Shown: positions 1 through 8,854 of the stretch, one piece after another
Numbering within the stretch: the stretch's first letter is position 1
Layout: the number at the start of each line of letters is the position of its first letter
NCBI GenBank assembly: GCA_965198725.1
Contig: CBDAPX010000001.1
Location: forward strand, 1,178,001 to 1,242,000
DNA: 64,000 nucleotides
Reading direction: 5' to 3'
Origin: CBDAPX01 sp965198725
GTDB taxonomy: Bacteria; Pseudomonadota; Alphaproteobacteria; Rhodobacterales; Rhodobacteraceae
Position numbers and translations under genes: made by a program
Notes under the pieces: model-generated
The model's database searches: none
The model's input: only the letters and a program-made list of their open reading frames with translations
Told to the model about the DNA's origin: nothing

Positions 1-24
1 AACGCTAGCCAGGGAGCGCCTCAA

Positions 25-1674
25 ATGGGCGATATTGAACGCGAAGCAATGGAATACGACGTCGTCATCGTCGGGGGCGGTCCGGCCGGTCTGTCCGCAG
101 CGATCCGTCTGAAGCAACTTGATGCCGATCTGGATGTCGTTGTCCTGGAAAAAGGATCAGAGGTTGGTGCTCATATCCTGTCGGGTGCTGTTTTGGATCC
201 TTGTGGTCTGGACGCCTTGATCCCCGATTGGAAGGAAAAAGGCGCTCCGTTGAACACGCCGGTGATTGAGGACAATTTCTATATGCTGGGCGAAGCCGGT
301 CAGTTGCGTATCCCCAATTCGCCGATGCCGCCGCTGATGAACAACCACGGCAACTACATCGTGTCGATGGGCAACGTTTGTCGCTGGATGGCCGAACAGG
401 CCGAAGAATTGGGTGTCGAAATCTTCCCCGGGATGGCGTGTTCCGAAATCGTCTATGGCGAAAACGGAGAAGTCAAAGGCGTTGTGGCCGGTGAATTCGG
501 CAAGAACCCGGACGGCACACCCGGCCCCGCGTACGAGCCGGGCATGGAACTGCACGGCAAATACGTCTTCCTTGGTGAAGGTGTCCGCGGATCACTGTCC
601 AAAGAGGTCATCGCCAAGTTTGACCTGTCAAAAGGGCACGAGCCGCAGAAATACGGCATCGGCATGAAAGAGATCTGGGAAATCGACCCAGCCAAACACA
701 AGGAAGGCCGTGTGACCCACACCATGGGCTGGCCTTTGGGCAGCAATGCGGGCGGCGGCTCTTTCATCTATCACCTTGAAAACAATCAGGTCTATGTAGG
801 GTTCGTGGTCCACCTGAACTACAAGAACCCTTACCTGTTCCCCTACATGGAATTCCAACGCTTCAAGCATCACCCAATGGTGGCTGACCTGTTGAAGGGC
901 GGTAAGCGCGTCGCATATGGCGCACGCGCAATCTCTGAAGGCGGGTATCAGTCGATGCCAAAAATGGTGGCACCGGGTGTTGCGCTGCTGGGCTGTTCGG
1001 TCGGCATGGTCAACGTCCCGCGCATCAAGGGCAATCACAACGCAATGCTGTCCGGCAAAGCTGCGGCCGAAGCGGCATTTGACGCGATCAAGGCAGACCG
1101 GTCAGGCGATGAACTGACCGCATATGAAACCGAAGTACGCAGCGGTGCTATCGGCAAAGACCTTAAGAAAGTGCGCAACGTCAAACCGCTCTGGTCCAAA
1201 TACGGGCTGGTGGCGTCCTTGGTGGGCGGTGGCCTGGACATGTGGACCAACACGCTCGGCTTTTCACTGTTCGGAACTCTCAAGCACGGCAAAAACGATG
1301 CCGAGGCGACAGAACCGGCACAAAAGCACAAGGAGATCGCCTATCCCAAGCCGGACGGCACTCTCAGCTTTGACCGCTTGACCAATGTCAGCTTCTCGAT
1401 GACCAACCACGAAGAAAGCCAGCCCGCGCACTTGCAACTAGCCGATCCGTCGGTGCCGATTGGAACGAACCTGCCCAAATACGCGGAACCTGCCCAACGC
1501 TATTGCCCGGCGGGTGTGTATGAGGTTGTCAGCGAAGAAGGTCAGGACGACCGGTTCGTCATCAACTTCCAGAACTGTGTCCACTGCAAAACCTGTGACA
1601 TCAAAGACCCGAGCCAGAACATCACTTGGGTCACGCCCCAAGGCGGCGACGGACCAAATTACCCCAATATGTGA
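25..1674 (+). CDS. Electron transfer flavoprotein-ubiquinone oxidoreductase
   Basis: This membrane-associated flavoprotein passes electrons from reduced ETF, which is loaded by acyl-CoA dehydrogenases, to ubiquinone. The 549-residue length fits the family. A dinucleotide-binding motif (GGGPAG) near residues 18-23 binds FAD. The C-terminal ferredoxin-like part has a cysteine at about residue 493 and the CVHCKTC cluster at about 519-525, which together ligate one 4Fe-4S cluster. The start at 25 has a GGGAG ribosome site 8-12 bases upstream; a second in-frame ATG at 49 is possible. An acyl-CoA dehydrogenase at 13.8 kb is a plausible upstream electron donor through ETF. Confident. Confidence 0.96.
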   Translation: MGDIEREAMEYDVVIVGGGPAGLSAAIRLKQLDADLDVVVLEKGSEVGAHILSGAVLDPCGLDALIPDWKEKGAPLNTPVIEDNFYMLGEAGQLRIPNSPMPPLMNNHGNYIVSMGNVCRWMAEQAEELGVEIFPGMACSEIVYGENGEVKGVVAGEFGKNPDGTPGPAYEPGMELHGKYVFLGEGVRGSLSKEVIAKFDLSKGHEPQKYGIGMKEIWEIDPAKHKEGRVTHTMGWPLGSNAGGGSFIYHLENNQVYVGFVVHLNYKNPYLFPYMEFQRFKHHPMVADLLKGGKRVAYGARAISEGGYQSMPKMVAPGVALLGCSVGMVNVPRIKGNHNAMLSGKAAAEAAFDAIKADRSGDELTAYETEVRSGAIGKDLKKVRNVKPLWSKYGLVASLVGGGLDMWTNTLGFSLFGTLKHGKNDAEATEPAQKHKEIAYPKPDGTLSFDRLTNVSFSMTNHEESQPAHLQLADPSVPIGTNLPKYAEPAQRYCPAGVYEVVSEEGQDDRFVINFQNCVHCKTCDIKDPSQNITWVTPQGGDGPNYPNM

Positions 1675-1746
1675 TCAATTCTATGAGCAATGGCGCGCCG
1701 AGACAGGTTGCGCCATTGCGCCAGCCCGCCGATCCCCCTAGCTTTG

Positions 1747-3498
1747 ATGGGCAGAACAGCAACAGAGGCAGGGTTTTTGGGCATTTCATCGATTCGTACG
1801 ACCGTGGCTGCTTTGGCTTTCGTGGTCGCCACTGGTTTCATTGACACAGCGGCTGCACAAAGCTCCGGTGCTTATCTGGCCGGGCGCAATGCCATTGCTA
1901 ACAGCGATTTCGAAGCCGCGGCGCAGTACTACACCAAGGCTCTGGCCCGCGATCCCAGCAATCCGCAACTGATGGAAAACGCCGCTCTGTCGCAACTGGC
2001 CCTTGGGCGGTTGGACCGGGCCGTGCCGATTGCCGAAATCATGGAAGACAACGGTCTGCGCAGCCAGGTGGCCCATATGATTATGGTGTCGCATCTTGCG
2101 GCGAACGAAGATTTTGACGCCTTGCTGGCCCGTTCACCGGACAATGTGGGCATTGGCCCGCTGGTTGATGGGCTGGTGACGGCTTGGGCCCATTTTGGCG
2201 CAGGTTCAGTTGCGCAGGGGCTTGAAGCGTTTGACCAGGTGGCGGAACAAAACGGTCTTCGCGGTTTTGCCCTGCTCCACAAAGCCATGGCGCTGGCCAT
2301 GGTCGGTGATTTCGAAGGGGCAGAGGCGATTTACGCCGACGCGCAATCCGGCCCGGCCCTGATGACCCGCCGAGGTGCGGTCGCACGAGCAGAGATTCTG
2401 TCGCAACTCGGTCGGAATGATGATGCGCTCGAAATGTTGGCCGATGCTTTTGGCACCATCTTTGATCCCAGTCTGACAGCAGTTGCCGATCGCTTGGCCA
2501 ACGGCGAACAATTGCCGTTTTCGCATATCCGTTCGGTATCGGACGGCATGGCCGAAGTGTTTTATACCATCGGGGCGGCGCTCAGTGGCGAATCCGCCGA
2601 TGATTACGCTCTGATATATGGCCGCGTGGCGGAATACCTTCGCCCAGATCACGTGGATGCAATTCTGTTGGTGGCTGATCTGCTTGAAGAGCTGGATCAA
2701 TATGACCTTGCTGTAGATGCTTATAAGCAAATCCCGTCCGACAGCCCGGATTTCAGCGCTGCAGAGCTTGGCCGGGCCGAGGTTCTGCGGCGTGCGGCCA
2801 AGCCGGACGCCGCGATCGAAGTGCTGGAACAACTCAGCGCCGATTACCCAAGCCTTCCTGCGGTCTATTCCGCGCTGGGTGACATCCATCGCCAGCAAGA
2901 GGATTATCGCGCTGCGGTCGCGGCGTATGACTTGGCGCTGAACCACACCGAGGACGGCGACCGCAGCGAATGGTTCATCCATTATGCGCGCGGCATCAGC
3001 TATGAACGCCTGGGCGAATGGCCCGCCGCAGAAAGCGACTTTCGCGCGGCTCTGGTGCTTAACCCGGATCAGCCGCAGGTTCTGAACTATCTCGGCTATT
3101 CACTGGTGGAAAAACGCATCAAACTGGACGAAGCCTTGTCGATGATCGAGCGGGCCGTCGCGGCACGACCTGACAGCGGATATATCGTCGACAGCCTGGG
3201 CTGGGTCCTCTACCGGCTTGGTCGCTACGACGAAGCGGTGAAACATATGGAACGTGCCGTCGCCCTGATGCCGGTCGACCCGGTGGTTAATGACCACCTT
3301 GGGGATGTCTATTGGGCGGTCGGTCGTGCGCGCGAGGCAGAGTTCCAATGGAAACGCGCCCTGTCGTTCATCGATCCCGAAGACACCAATGCCGAAGCTG
3401 ACCCGGACCGTATCCGCCGCAAGCTGGATGTAGGCCTGGATGCGGTTCTGGCCGAAGAAGGTGCCGACCCGCTCAAAGTGGCCAATGACGACGGTTGA
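1747..3498 (+). CDS. Secreted tetratricopeptide repeat protein
   Basis: From the ATG at 1747 the protein has 583 residues. It begins with a short basic stretch, a hydrophobic segment and an AAAQ-like signal peptidase site near residue 38, so export to the periplasm is likely. The rest is built of helical TPR-type repeats, clearest in the C-terminal half, where motifs such as LNYLGYSLVEK and VVNDHLGDVYWAVG recur. An upstream in-frame ATG at 1690 would add 19 residues that spoil the signal peptide. TPR proteins of this kind are scaffolds and no enzymatic motif is visible. The stop overlaps the ispE start (ATG at 3485), so the two are probably co-translated. Confidence 0.85.
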   Translation: MGRTATEAGFLGISSIRTTVAALAFVVATGFIDTAAAQSSGAYLAGRNAIANSDFEAAAQYYTKALARDPSNPQLMENAALSQLALGRLDRAVPIAEIMEDNGLRSQVAHMIMVSHLAANEDFDALLARSPDNVGIGPLVDGLVTAWAHFGAGSVAQGLEAFDQVAEQNGLRGFALLHKAMALAMVGDFEGAEAIYADAQSGPALMTRRGAVARAEILSQLGRNDDALEMLADAFGTIFDPSLTAVADRLANGEQLPFSHIRSVSDGMAEVFYTIGAALSGESADDYALIYGRVAEYLRPDHVDAILLVADLLEELDQYDLAVDAYKQIPSDSPDFSAAELGRAEVLRRAAKPDAAIEVLEQLSADYPSLPAVYSALGDIHRQQEDYRAAVAAYDLALNHTEDGDRSEWFIHYARGISYERLGEWPAAESDFRAALVLNPDQPQVLNYLGYSLVEKRIKLDEALSMIERAVAARPDSGYIVDSLGWVLYRLGRYDEAVKHMERAVALMPVDPVVNDHLGDVYWAVGRAREAEFQWKRALSFIDPEDTNAEADPDRIRRKLDVGLDAVLAEEGADPLKVANDDG

Positions 3499-4324
3499 GG
3501 TCTTCGCGCCAGCCAAGATCAACCTGACCCTGCACGTGACCGGACAACGGTCCGATGGGTATCACCTGCTCGACAGTCTTGTGGCCTTCGCCGATATCGG
3601 TGATCGCATTACTGTCGCGCCCTCCGATCAACTGAAATTGAGCCTGACTGGCCCTCAATCCAGCGGGCTATCGGCCGAGGGCGACAATCTTGTGCTGCGC
3701 GCCGCACGGTTTCTTGACCCCAACGGCCGTGTCGCCATCACCCTCGACAAACATCTGCCGGTTGCATCGGGCATTGGCGGTGGATCGGCCAATGCCGCGG
3801 CAACACTGCAGGCCCTCAGCCAGCTTTGGAACACGCCCCTGCCTCGGGCGGAAGCCACGGCACAACTGGGCGCCGATGTTCCCATGTGCATGACGGGACA
3901 AACGCTCCGGATGCAGGGCATTGGCGCAGAGATCGAACCGCTCGCACCACTGCCGCCACTCGACATCGTTCTGGTCAATCCCGGGGTGCCGCTGTCCACA
4001 CCCAACGTGTTTGCCGCGCTGGACCGGAAAACCAATCCACCTATGCCGAACAATCTACCCAAGTGGGCGACGGCTCAAAACCTCGCCAACTGGCTGGCAA
4101 CCCAGCGCAATGACCTGCAACCCGCGGCCATCTCTCTGGCCCCTGTCATCGGTGATGTCCTGACCGCACTGGACCAAACCGGCGCGCTCTTGACCCGCAT
4201 GTCCGGATCGGGTGCCACCTGTTTTGGCCTCTTTCCCGCGGACCAAACCTCGGCCTCGAAGGCGCTGAAACGGCTTCGCGCCAACCACCCACAATGGTGG
4301 TCCGCCCAGGGCCGGCTTCTCTGA
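3485..4324 (+). CDS. ispE: 4-diphosphocytidyl-2-C-methyl-D-erythritol kinase
   Basis: IspE phosphorylates CDP-methylerythritol in the non-mevalonate isoprenoid pathway in the cytoplasm. From ATG 3485 the protein is 279 residues, normal for the family. It opens with the typical FAPAKINLTL and carries the GHMP-kinase ATP loop, seen as VASGIGGGSANAAATL around residues 87-102. A late motif, MSGSGATCFGLF, is also characteristic. A start at 3440 would add 15 residues inside the preceding TPR gene and is less likely. The next gene, on the opposite strand, makes polyprenyl diphosphate from the same pathway's products, so both belong to isoprenoid supply. Confidence 0.95.
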   Translation: MTTVEVFAPAKINLTLHVTGQRSDGYHLLDSLVAFADIGDRITVAPSDQLKLSLTGPQSSGLSAEGDNLVLRAARFLDPNGRVAITLDKHLPVASGIGGGSANAAATLQALSQLWNTPLPRAEATAQLGADVPMCMTGQTLRMQGIGAEIEPLAPLPPLDIVLVNPGVPLSTPNVFAALDRKTNPPMPNNLPKWATAQNLANWLATQRNDLQPAAISLAPVIGDVLTALDQTGALLTRMSGSGATCFGLFPADQTSASKALKRLRANHPQWWSAQGRLL

Positions 4325-4332
4325 AACAACTG

Positions 4333-4388
4333 GCTTCTTTCTTGTCAAAATACCCCGGGGGAGGCCGCAGGCCGGGGGCAGCGCCCCC
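4333..4388. repeat. Dispersed GC-rich intergenic repeat, copy 1
   Basis: This stretch lies between the converging ends of ispE and the polyprenyl synthase gene. It reads GCTTCTTTCTTGT, then an A/T-rich spacer, CGGGGGAGGCCGCAGGCC, and the palindrome GGGGGCAGCGCCCCC at its end. The same order of blocks occurs in reverse orientation at 32514-32574. It can form a GC hairpin (GGCCGCAGGCC) and a second one from the terminal palindrome, so it may act as a bidirectional terminator. I remember similar blocks from intergenic regions of other Rhodobacteraceae, but cannot check that here. Confidence 0.7.
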
Positions 4389-4397
4389 AAATGCCCA

Positions 4398-5396
4398 TCA
4401 ATTCAGCCGCGCCACGACGTAATCTGCCAACCCGTCCAACATGTCCCGAACCGGATGCTGGGGCAGGGTCGTCAACGCTCGCCGCGCCTTTGCCGCCCAA
4501 GCGCGCGCATCGTCGCGTGTCGCCTCCAGCGTTGCGTATTTGCTCATCAGTGACAGGGCCTCTTCCAGGTCACCGTCGCCCTGTTCACCGCGCTCAATGA
4601 CCCGTTCCCAGAACGCGCGCTCCTCTGGTGTGGCCTGTGCGACGGCCTTGATAACCGGCAAGGTTAACTTGCGTTCGCGGAAATCATCTCCGACGTTTTT
4701 GCCGGTTGCCGCCGTATCACCCTGATAGTCCAGCAGGTCATCAGCGATTTGAAACGCGATGCCCAATGCATCTCCATAGTCAAACAGCGCCCGAACCTGA
4801 TCTTCTGGCGCCCCGGCGATCACGCCGCCAACCTCGGTCGCCGCTGAAAACAGCGCCGCCGTCTTGCCGCGCACGACTTGCAAATAAACGGCCTCGGTCG
4901 TTGCCAAATCCTGCGTCGCTGTCAGTTGCAGGACTTCACCCTCTGCGATCGTGGCAGAGGCATTAGCCAGAATGTCCAGAACGCGCAGGGAACCGGTTTC
5001 CACCATCAACTGAAAACTGCGCGAAAACAGGTAATCGCCCACCAATACGCTGGATTGATTGTCCCACAAAAGGTTCGCCGTCGGCCGTCCGCGCCGCTGC
5101 TGGCTTTCGTCAACGACATCATCATGCAACAACGTGGCGGTATGGATGAACTCGACCGTTGCGGCCAGTTTGACCGCGTTTTCGCCGTCATAGCCACAGA
5201 GCTTGGCTGCCGCCAGCGTCAGCATCGGCCGCAACCGCTTACCGCCTGCTTCGACAAGATGCGCCGTGACTTCGGGGATGCGGGGCGCGTGTTCAGATGC
5301 CATCCGGTCGCGGATCAGCGCGTTCACCCCGGTCATTCCCTCGGCCAGCGTTTCGGCCAATTGCTCATGGGGTTTCATGATCGTGGATGTGTCCAT
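4398..5396 (-). CDS. Polyprenyl diphosphate synthase (ubiquinone side chain)
   Basis: This all-trans prenyltransferase condenses isopentenyl diphosphate units into the long chain used for ubiquinone (octa- or decaprenyl). Both aspartate-rich Mg-binding motifs are present: DDVVD at about residues 98-102 and DDLLD at about 225-229. The start at 5396 gives 332 residues and is preceded by AGGAG; an upstream ATG at 5444 would add 16 residues. Product chain length cannot be read from the sequence; decaprenyl is likely because many Rhodobacteraceae make Q10. The gene is divergent from the small DUF2007 gene at 5475. Confidence 0.93.
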   Translation of the reverse strand: MDTSTIMKPHEQLAETLAEGMTGVNALIRDRMASEHAPRIPEVTAHLVEAGGKRLRPMLTLAAAKLCGYDGENAVKLAATVEFIHTATLLHDDVVDESQQRRGRPTANLLWDNQSSVLVGDYLFSRSFQLMVETGSLRVLDILANASATIAEGEVLQLTATQDLATTEAVYLQVVRGKTAALFSAATEVGGVIAGAPEDQVRALFDYGDALGIAFQIADDLLDYQGDTAATGKNVGDDFRERKLTLPVIKAVAQATPEERAFWERVIERGEQGDGDLEEALSLMSKYATLEATRDDARAWAAKARRALTTLPQHPVRDMLDGLADYVVARLN

Positions 5397-5474
5397 CACA
5401 ACTCCTGACACAAGTGCCTGAAACGGCTTAACAAGGCTCGACAAAGACCGGGGATTGCCCCAATTTCACTCCGT

Positions 5475-5690
5475 ATGAAGGAACTTTTGCGCAGCACCGA
5501 CCCAACCATCATGGCATTCGCCTCAGCCCTTCTTCAGGGGGAGGATATAGACTGCTTTCAGATGGACGTAAACATGAGCATCCTTGAGGGCGGCATCGGT
5601 ATTTTTCCACGTCGTATGATGGTGCGCGAGGAAGATTATGACTGGGCTTTGCGCGTGATGCGCGACAACGAGATCGATTTGGGTCAGTGA
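5475..5690 (+). CDS. DUF2007 family small protein
   Basis: A 71-residue protein matching the DUF2007 'putative signal transducing protein' pattern: an N-terminal MKELLRSTDP, a core ending in IGIFPRRMMV, and a C-terminal acidic helix. Its molecular role is unknown. Its stop overlaps the GTG start of the methyltransferase gene at 5687 (GTGA), implying translational coupling. It is divergent from the polyprenyl synthase gene and shares a short intergenic region with it. Confidence 0.85.
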   Translation: MKELLRSTDPTIMAFASALLQGEDIDCFQMDVNMSILEGGIGIFPRRMMVREEDYDWALRVMRDNEIDLGQ

Positions 5691-6463
5691 CCCGCTTCGA
5701 CGATTCAGACCTGACCAACGACGCTTTTCTGGGCGGGAAACTGACCTTAAAGCAACCGCGATCCGGGTATCGCGCCGGTGTCGATCCCGTCTTGCTGGCG
5801 GCATCGGTTCCCGCACAGTCCGGCCAGTCGGTTCTCGACCTTGGATGTGGCGCTGGGGCCGCAATCTTATGCCTCGGGGCGCGTGTGGCAGGGCTGGCAT
5901 TGGCTGGTGTAGAACTCCAACCGGCCTATGCTGATCTGGCCCGGCGCAATGCGCGTGCTGCCGCGCTCGATCTGGATGTGCACGAGGCCAATATCACGCA
6001 GCTGCCTGAGGTGCTCAAACAACGCCGTTTCGATTTCGTGATTGCCAATCCGCCGTATTACCATGCAGGGGACCGCAGCGGTTCGGCAGATACCGGGCGC
6101 GAAAAGGCTTTCACTCTGGACATTGAACTCGCCACGTGGGTCGACGTGGCTGCGCGCCGATTGGCGCCGAAAGGCTATCTGCACATGATCAACCGGGTCG
6201 AGCGGTTGCCGGAACTTTTGGCCGCCTGTCAGGATCGCCTTGGATCCATCGAGGTTCTGCCATTGGCCGCACGGGGCGGTCGACCGCCGCATCTGATCCT
6301 GCTGCGCGCCCGTAAATCCGGGCGGGCGGCGTTCAAATTATGGGCACCATGGATTATGCACCAAGGGGCCCGCCATACCGCAGATGGCGACAGTTACACG
6401 CCTGAAACCACATCCATTTTACGGGATGCCGCGCCGCTCATATGGCCGAAGAACGCCCATTGA
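5687..6463 (+). CDS. tRNA1(Val) A37 N6-methyltransferase-like protein (TrmN6 family)
   Basis: A class I S-adenosylmethionine-dependent N6-adenine methyltransferase of 258 residues. Motif I is DLGCGAG (about residues 47-53) and the catalytic NPPYY motif is at about 122-126, which is diagnostic of amino-group methylation of adenine. The length and the sequence before motif I (LKQPRSGYRAGVDPVLLA) fit the YfiC/TrmN6 family, which modifies A37 of valine tRNA in E. coli. The GTG start overlaps the DUF2007 stop. The exact tRNA substrate here is inferred from family membership only. Confidence 0.85.
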   Translation: MTRFDDSDLTNDAFLGGKLTLKQPRSGYRAGVDPVLLAASVPAQSGQSVLDLGCGAGAAILCLGARVAGLALAGVELQPAYADLARRNARAAALDLDVHEANITQLPEVLKQRRFDFVIANPPYYHAGDRSGSADTGREKAFTLDIELATWVDVAARRLAPKGYLHMINRVERLPELLAACQDRLGSIEVLPLAARGGRPPHLILLRARKSGRAAFKLWAPWIMHQGARHTADGDSYTPETTSILRDAAPLIWPKNAH

Positions 6464-6569
6464 CGGGTGCGAATCCACGGGCGATCTATCCACATTTTGA
6501 AACGACTGCGTGACAGAATGCCCAGTTTATGCTCCACTCGTCGGGCAAAAATAGAGATTGGAGACCCGC

Positions 6570-6734
6570 ATGAGCCTGACCGCACATCTGACCGAACTCA
6601 AAAAGAAGCATCACTCGCTGAGTGTTGAAGTCGAACAGGCCCAACGATCGCCTGGTGTGGACGCCCTGCAAATCTCTATGTTGAAGAAACAGAAACTTGC
6701 CCTGAAAGAAGAGATTGAGCGTCTGTCGAGCTAG
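6570..6734 (+). CDS. DUF465 (YdcH-like) small coiled-coil protein
   Basis: A 54-residue ORF starting at ATG 6570 after a TTGGAG ribosome site. It starts MSLTAHLTELKKKHHSL and contains the family hallmark in which a basic, Leu-rich helix (LKKQKLALKEEIERL) follows a short break, giving a predicted two-helix coiled coil. DUF465 proteins are common in alphaproteobacteria and of unknown function. Its TAG stop is formed from the same CTAG tetramer that encodes the stop of the convergent EamA gene. Confidence 0.85.
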   Translation: MSLTAHLTELKKKHHSLSVEVEQAQRSPGVDALQISMLKKQKLALKEEIERLSS

Positions 6735-7603
6735 GCTTTCGCAGAGGTGAGGCTGGCGCGCGCCGCCAGCACCGCACCCCCGGTGATCAAAACGGCTGCC
6801 AGCGCCAAGGTCCAACTTGGCGCGGCGACACCGGCAACGACCAACAGGATCGTCGATAACAGCGTTGCCGCGTACGAACTGGTGCCCAACAGCTGAATGT
6901 CGCCCCGTTTCACCCCGATATCCCACACGTAAAAGGCAAGGCCAACAGGGCCCAGCCCAAGGCCGATCGTTGCCATCCAGCCCAAGCCGCCTTGGGGCCA
7001 AACGGTTTCCTCCAACGTAATGTGCAGGATGGCCGACAGGATTGCCGTGCCGATACAGAATACGGCCACAGAACTGGTCGGGGCGTCCCCGATCCGTCGT
7101 GACAGAACCGAATATCCCGACCATGTCAGGGCACACAGCAAGGCCAGCCCGTATCCCGGCAACGCCGCCCGCTCGAACCCGGCCCCCCCGCCGGTGATAA
7201 TCAAGGCAGCCCCTGCAAATCCAAGACAAGCGCCAATCAAATGCCCCGTTCGCAGATGCTCTCCGGGCAGCAATCCGGAGAACAGGACAATCAGCAAGGG
7301 CCACAAATAGGCGATGAGCCCTGCTTCGGCTGCGGGGGCAAGGCGCAGGGCCGAAAAGTAGAGGAAGTGATAGCCAAAAAGACCGGCAATGCCAAAGGCA
7401 TAGGCGGTCCACGGCACCCTACGCAGCTCTTGCAGTCGCCCTGTTGCGGCCATCCAAATAAGACCCAGCGTGCCACCGATCCCAAAACAGATCGTGTTGA
7501 GCAGCAAAGGTGGGGTCGGTGCCGACCCTACGGTCAACAGGGCAAGCAAAGCCCAAAGCAGCACGGCAACAAACCCGATGGCGGTAGCGGCGGAACGTGT
7601 CAT
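6731..7603 (-). CDS. EamA/DMT-superfamily permease
   Basis: A 290-residue inner-membrane protein with about ten hydrophobic segments arranged as two EamA repeats, the layout of the drug/metabolite transporter superfamily. The substrate is unknown; relatives export amino acids or other small metabolites. The ATG at 7603 overlaps the stop of the LysR-type gene (7600-7602), so both are one minus-strand transcription unit and the regulator may control the exporter. The 3' end meets the DUF465 gene tail to tail in a shared CTAG. Confidence 0.9.
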   Translation of the reverse strand: MTRSAATAIGFVAVLLWALLALLTVGSAPTPPLLLNTICFGIGGTLGLIWMAATGRLQELRRVPWTAYAFGIAGLFGYHFLYFSALRLAPAAEAGLIAYLWPLLIVLFSGLLPGEHLRTGHLIGACLGFAGAALIITGGGAGFERAALPGYGLALLCALTWSGYSVLSRRIGDAPTSSVAVFCIGTAILSAILHITLEETVWPQGGLGWMATIGLGLGPVGLAFYVWDIGVKRGDIQLLGTSSYAATLLSTILLVVAGVAAPSWTLALAAVLITGGAVLAARASLTSAKA

Positions 7604-8547
7604 TTTGCGGGGACGTCTTCGATATTGATGATGTTCAGGGCCTCTGTGACAGACCGGGTTTTATCTATCTCGTCAAGAATCCAATCGCGAAAGGCGACCA
7701 CTTGGGGGCGCTGCTCTGCCCCTTCCATACAGAGGAACCGAAAATGGGCTTGGGTTCTGATCGCCGTGGCAAAAGGGGCGACCAGTCGACCGTCGGCCAG
7801 ATCCTTGACCACAATAGATCGACGGCCCAGAACGATCCCGACACCTGCGAGCGCAGCATCTACCGCATGATCCGCCTGTGAAAACCGCAAACCGGTTTTG
7901 GGTGGTTCGGTCAACCCAACGGCACGAAACCACGCGGGCCAATCGCAGGGCGGGTTCAGAAAATTGATCGATTCATCAACCAGCAGCGGCGCATCATAAA
8001 GGCTCTCCAGTGTTGGAAACCGCTCTGCCATTTCTGGCACCATGACGGGCATCGTCCATTCGAATGACAACGGCATGGAATACAGACCGTCATCTGGACC
8101 ATATCCAAATCGGATTGCGACATCCACGTCATCGCGGGCCAGGTCCACACGGCGCAGGCTGGCCGAAAACCGCAATTCGATCTCGGGATGCGCTTGCGCA
8201 AATTCATAGAGGCGTGGGGCCATCCATTTGGCGGTAAAGGCAGGGCCAGCGGTCACCGTCAGCGTTTGGGAATCCGTCAGCCGACGCGCTGACCGCCAAG
8301 CCGCGCCAAGGGTTTGGAACCCTTCTGCAGCGCCCGGCGCCAAAGCGCGGCCCGCTTCTGTCAATTCAACGGCCCGGTTCAAGCGCCGGAACAAGGGCAG
8401 GCCCAAATGCTCTTCCAGGGATTTGATCTGAAACGACAGGGCCGCGGGGGTCACCCCGATCTCTTCGGCAGCCTTGGCAAAGGACATATGCCGTGCGGCG
8501 GCGTCAAAGGCGCGCAAGGCGGTCAAGGGGGGTAGGCGATCACTCAT
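7600..8547 (-). CDS. LysR-family transcriptional regulator, GcvA-like
   Basis: A 315-residue LysR regulator. The N-terminal winged helix-turn-helix (residues 5-65, with ALRAFDAAARHMSFAKAAEEIG and VTPAALSFQIKSLEEHLG) has the GcvA-subfamily signature, and a periplasmic-binding-like effector domain follows. It forms an operon with the downstream EamA permease (4-base overlap). LysR proteins normally bind near their own promoter, so the 110 bp between it and the divergent small gene at 8659 is the expected operator. The effector is unknown. Confidence 0.93.
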   Translation of the reverse strand: MSDRLPPLTALRAFDAAARHMSFAKAAEEIGVTPAALSFQIKSLEEHLGLPLFRRLNRAVELTEAGRALAPGAAEGFQTLGAAWRSARRLTDSQTLTVTAGPAFTAKWMAPRLYEFAQAHPEIELRFSASLRRVDLARDDVDVAIRFGYGPDDGLYSMPLSFEWTMPVMVPEMAERFPTLESLYDAPLLVDESINFLNPPCDWPAWFRAVGLTEPPKTGLRFSQADHAVDAALAGVGIVLGRRSIVVKDLADGRLVAPFATAIRTQAHFRFLCMEGAEQRPQVVAFRDWILDEIDKTRSVTEALNIINIEDVPAK

Positions 8548-8658
8548 TTCACATCAATAAATCTTAACTGAACCGTTGAAAAGTCTCGTTTGTCGAAAAC
8601 AATGATTGAGCGCATATAGGTATCACACAAGGAACACTAAGCCGATGGAGGCCCCGAC

Positions 8659-8772
8659 ATGATCGAGAATACAACCAACCCCGCAGCCTACCGCGCCATT
8701 CAAAACGCCCATGCTGAACGTGGTGCAGCCCTGCGTGAAGTTTTTGGATGGATCTTCGGATCTTCCCGCTGA
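8659..8772 (+). CDS. Small 37-residue protein, function unknown
   Basis: An ORF from ATG 8659 to TGA 8770-8772, preceded by GATGGAGG. It encodes a basic, amphipathic 37-residue peptide with the segment AHAERGAALREVFGWIFG. Short Rhodobacteraceae proteins with a terminal Arg/Trp-rich helix of this type are often found upstream of terminators, but I cannot name a family with certainty. It is divergent from the LysR gene, has a good ribosome site, and is followed at once by two hairpins, which all support a real short transcript. Confidence 0.6.
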   Translation: MIENTTNPAAYRAIQNAHAERGAALREVFGWIFGSSR

Positions 8773-8790
8773 TCCCCGCGCGCAGGGATC
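8771..8790. promoter_or_regulatory. Small hairpin directly after the 37-residue ORF
   Basis: GATCCC (8771-8776) and GGGATC (8785-8790) form a six-pair stem with an 8-base loop that begins within the stop codon of the small ORF. No T tract follows. It may be a stabilising 3' structure or part of the larger terminator region. Confidence 0.35.
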
Positions 8791-8802
8791 TTACGGGATA
8801 AT

Positions 8803-8839
8803 AAAAGGGGTCGGTTCACTGGAACCGACCCCTTTTTTT
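8803..8839. terminator. Strong bidirectional intrinsic terminator
   Basis: A perfect 15-pair stem (8803-8817 with 8822-8836; core GGGGTCGGTTC/GAACCGACCCC) with a 4-base loop, followed by a T run on the plus strand and by a T run on the minus strand from the A-rich left arm. It can end both the small ORF from the left and phaB from the right. Confidence 0.9.
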
Positions 8840-8854
8840 GTTTGTCTTATCGAC

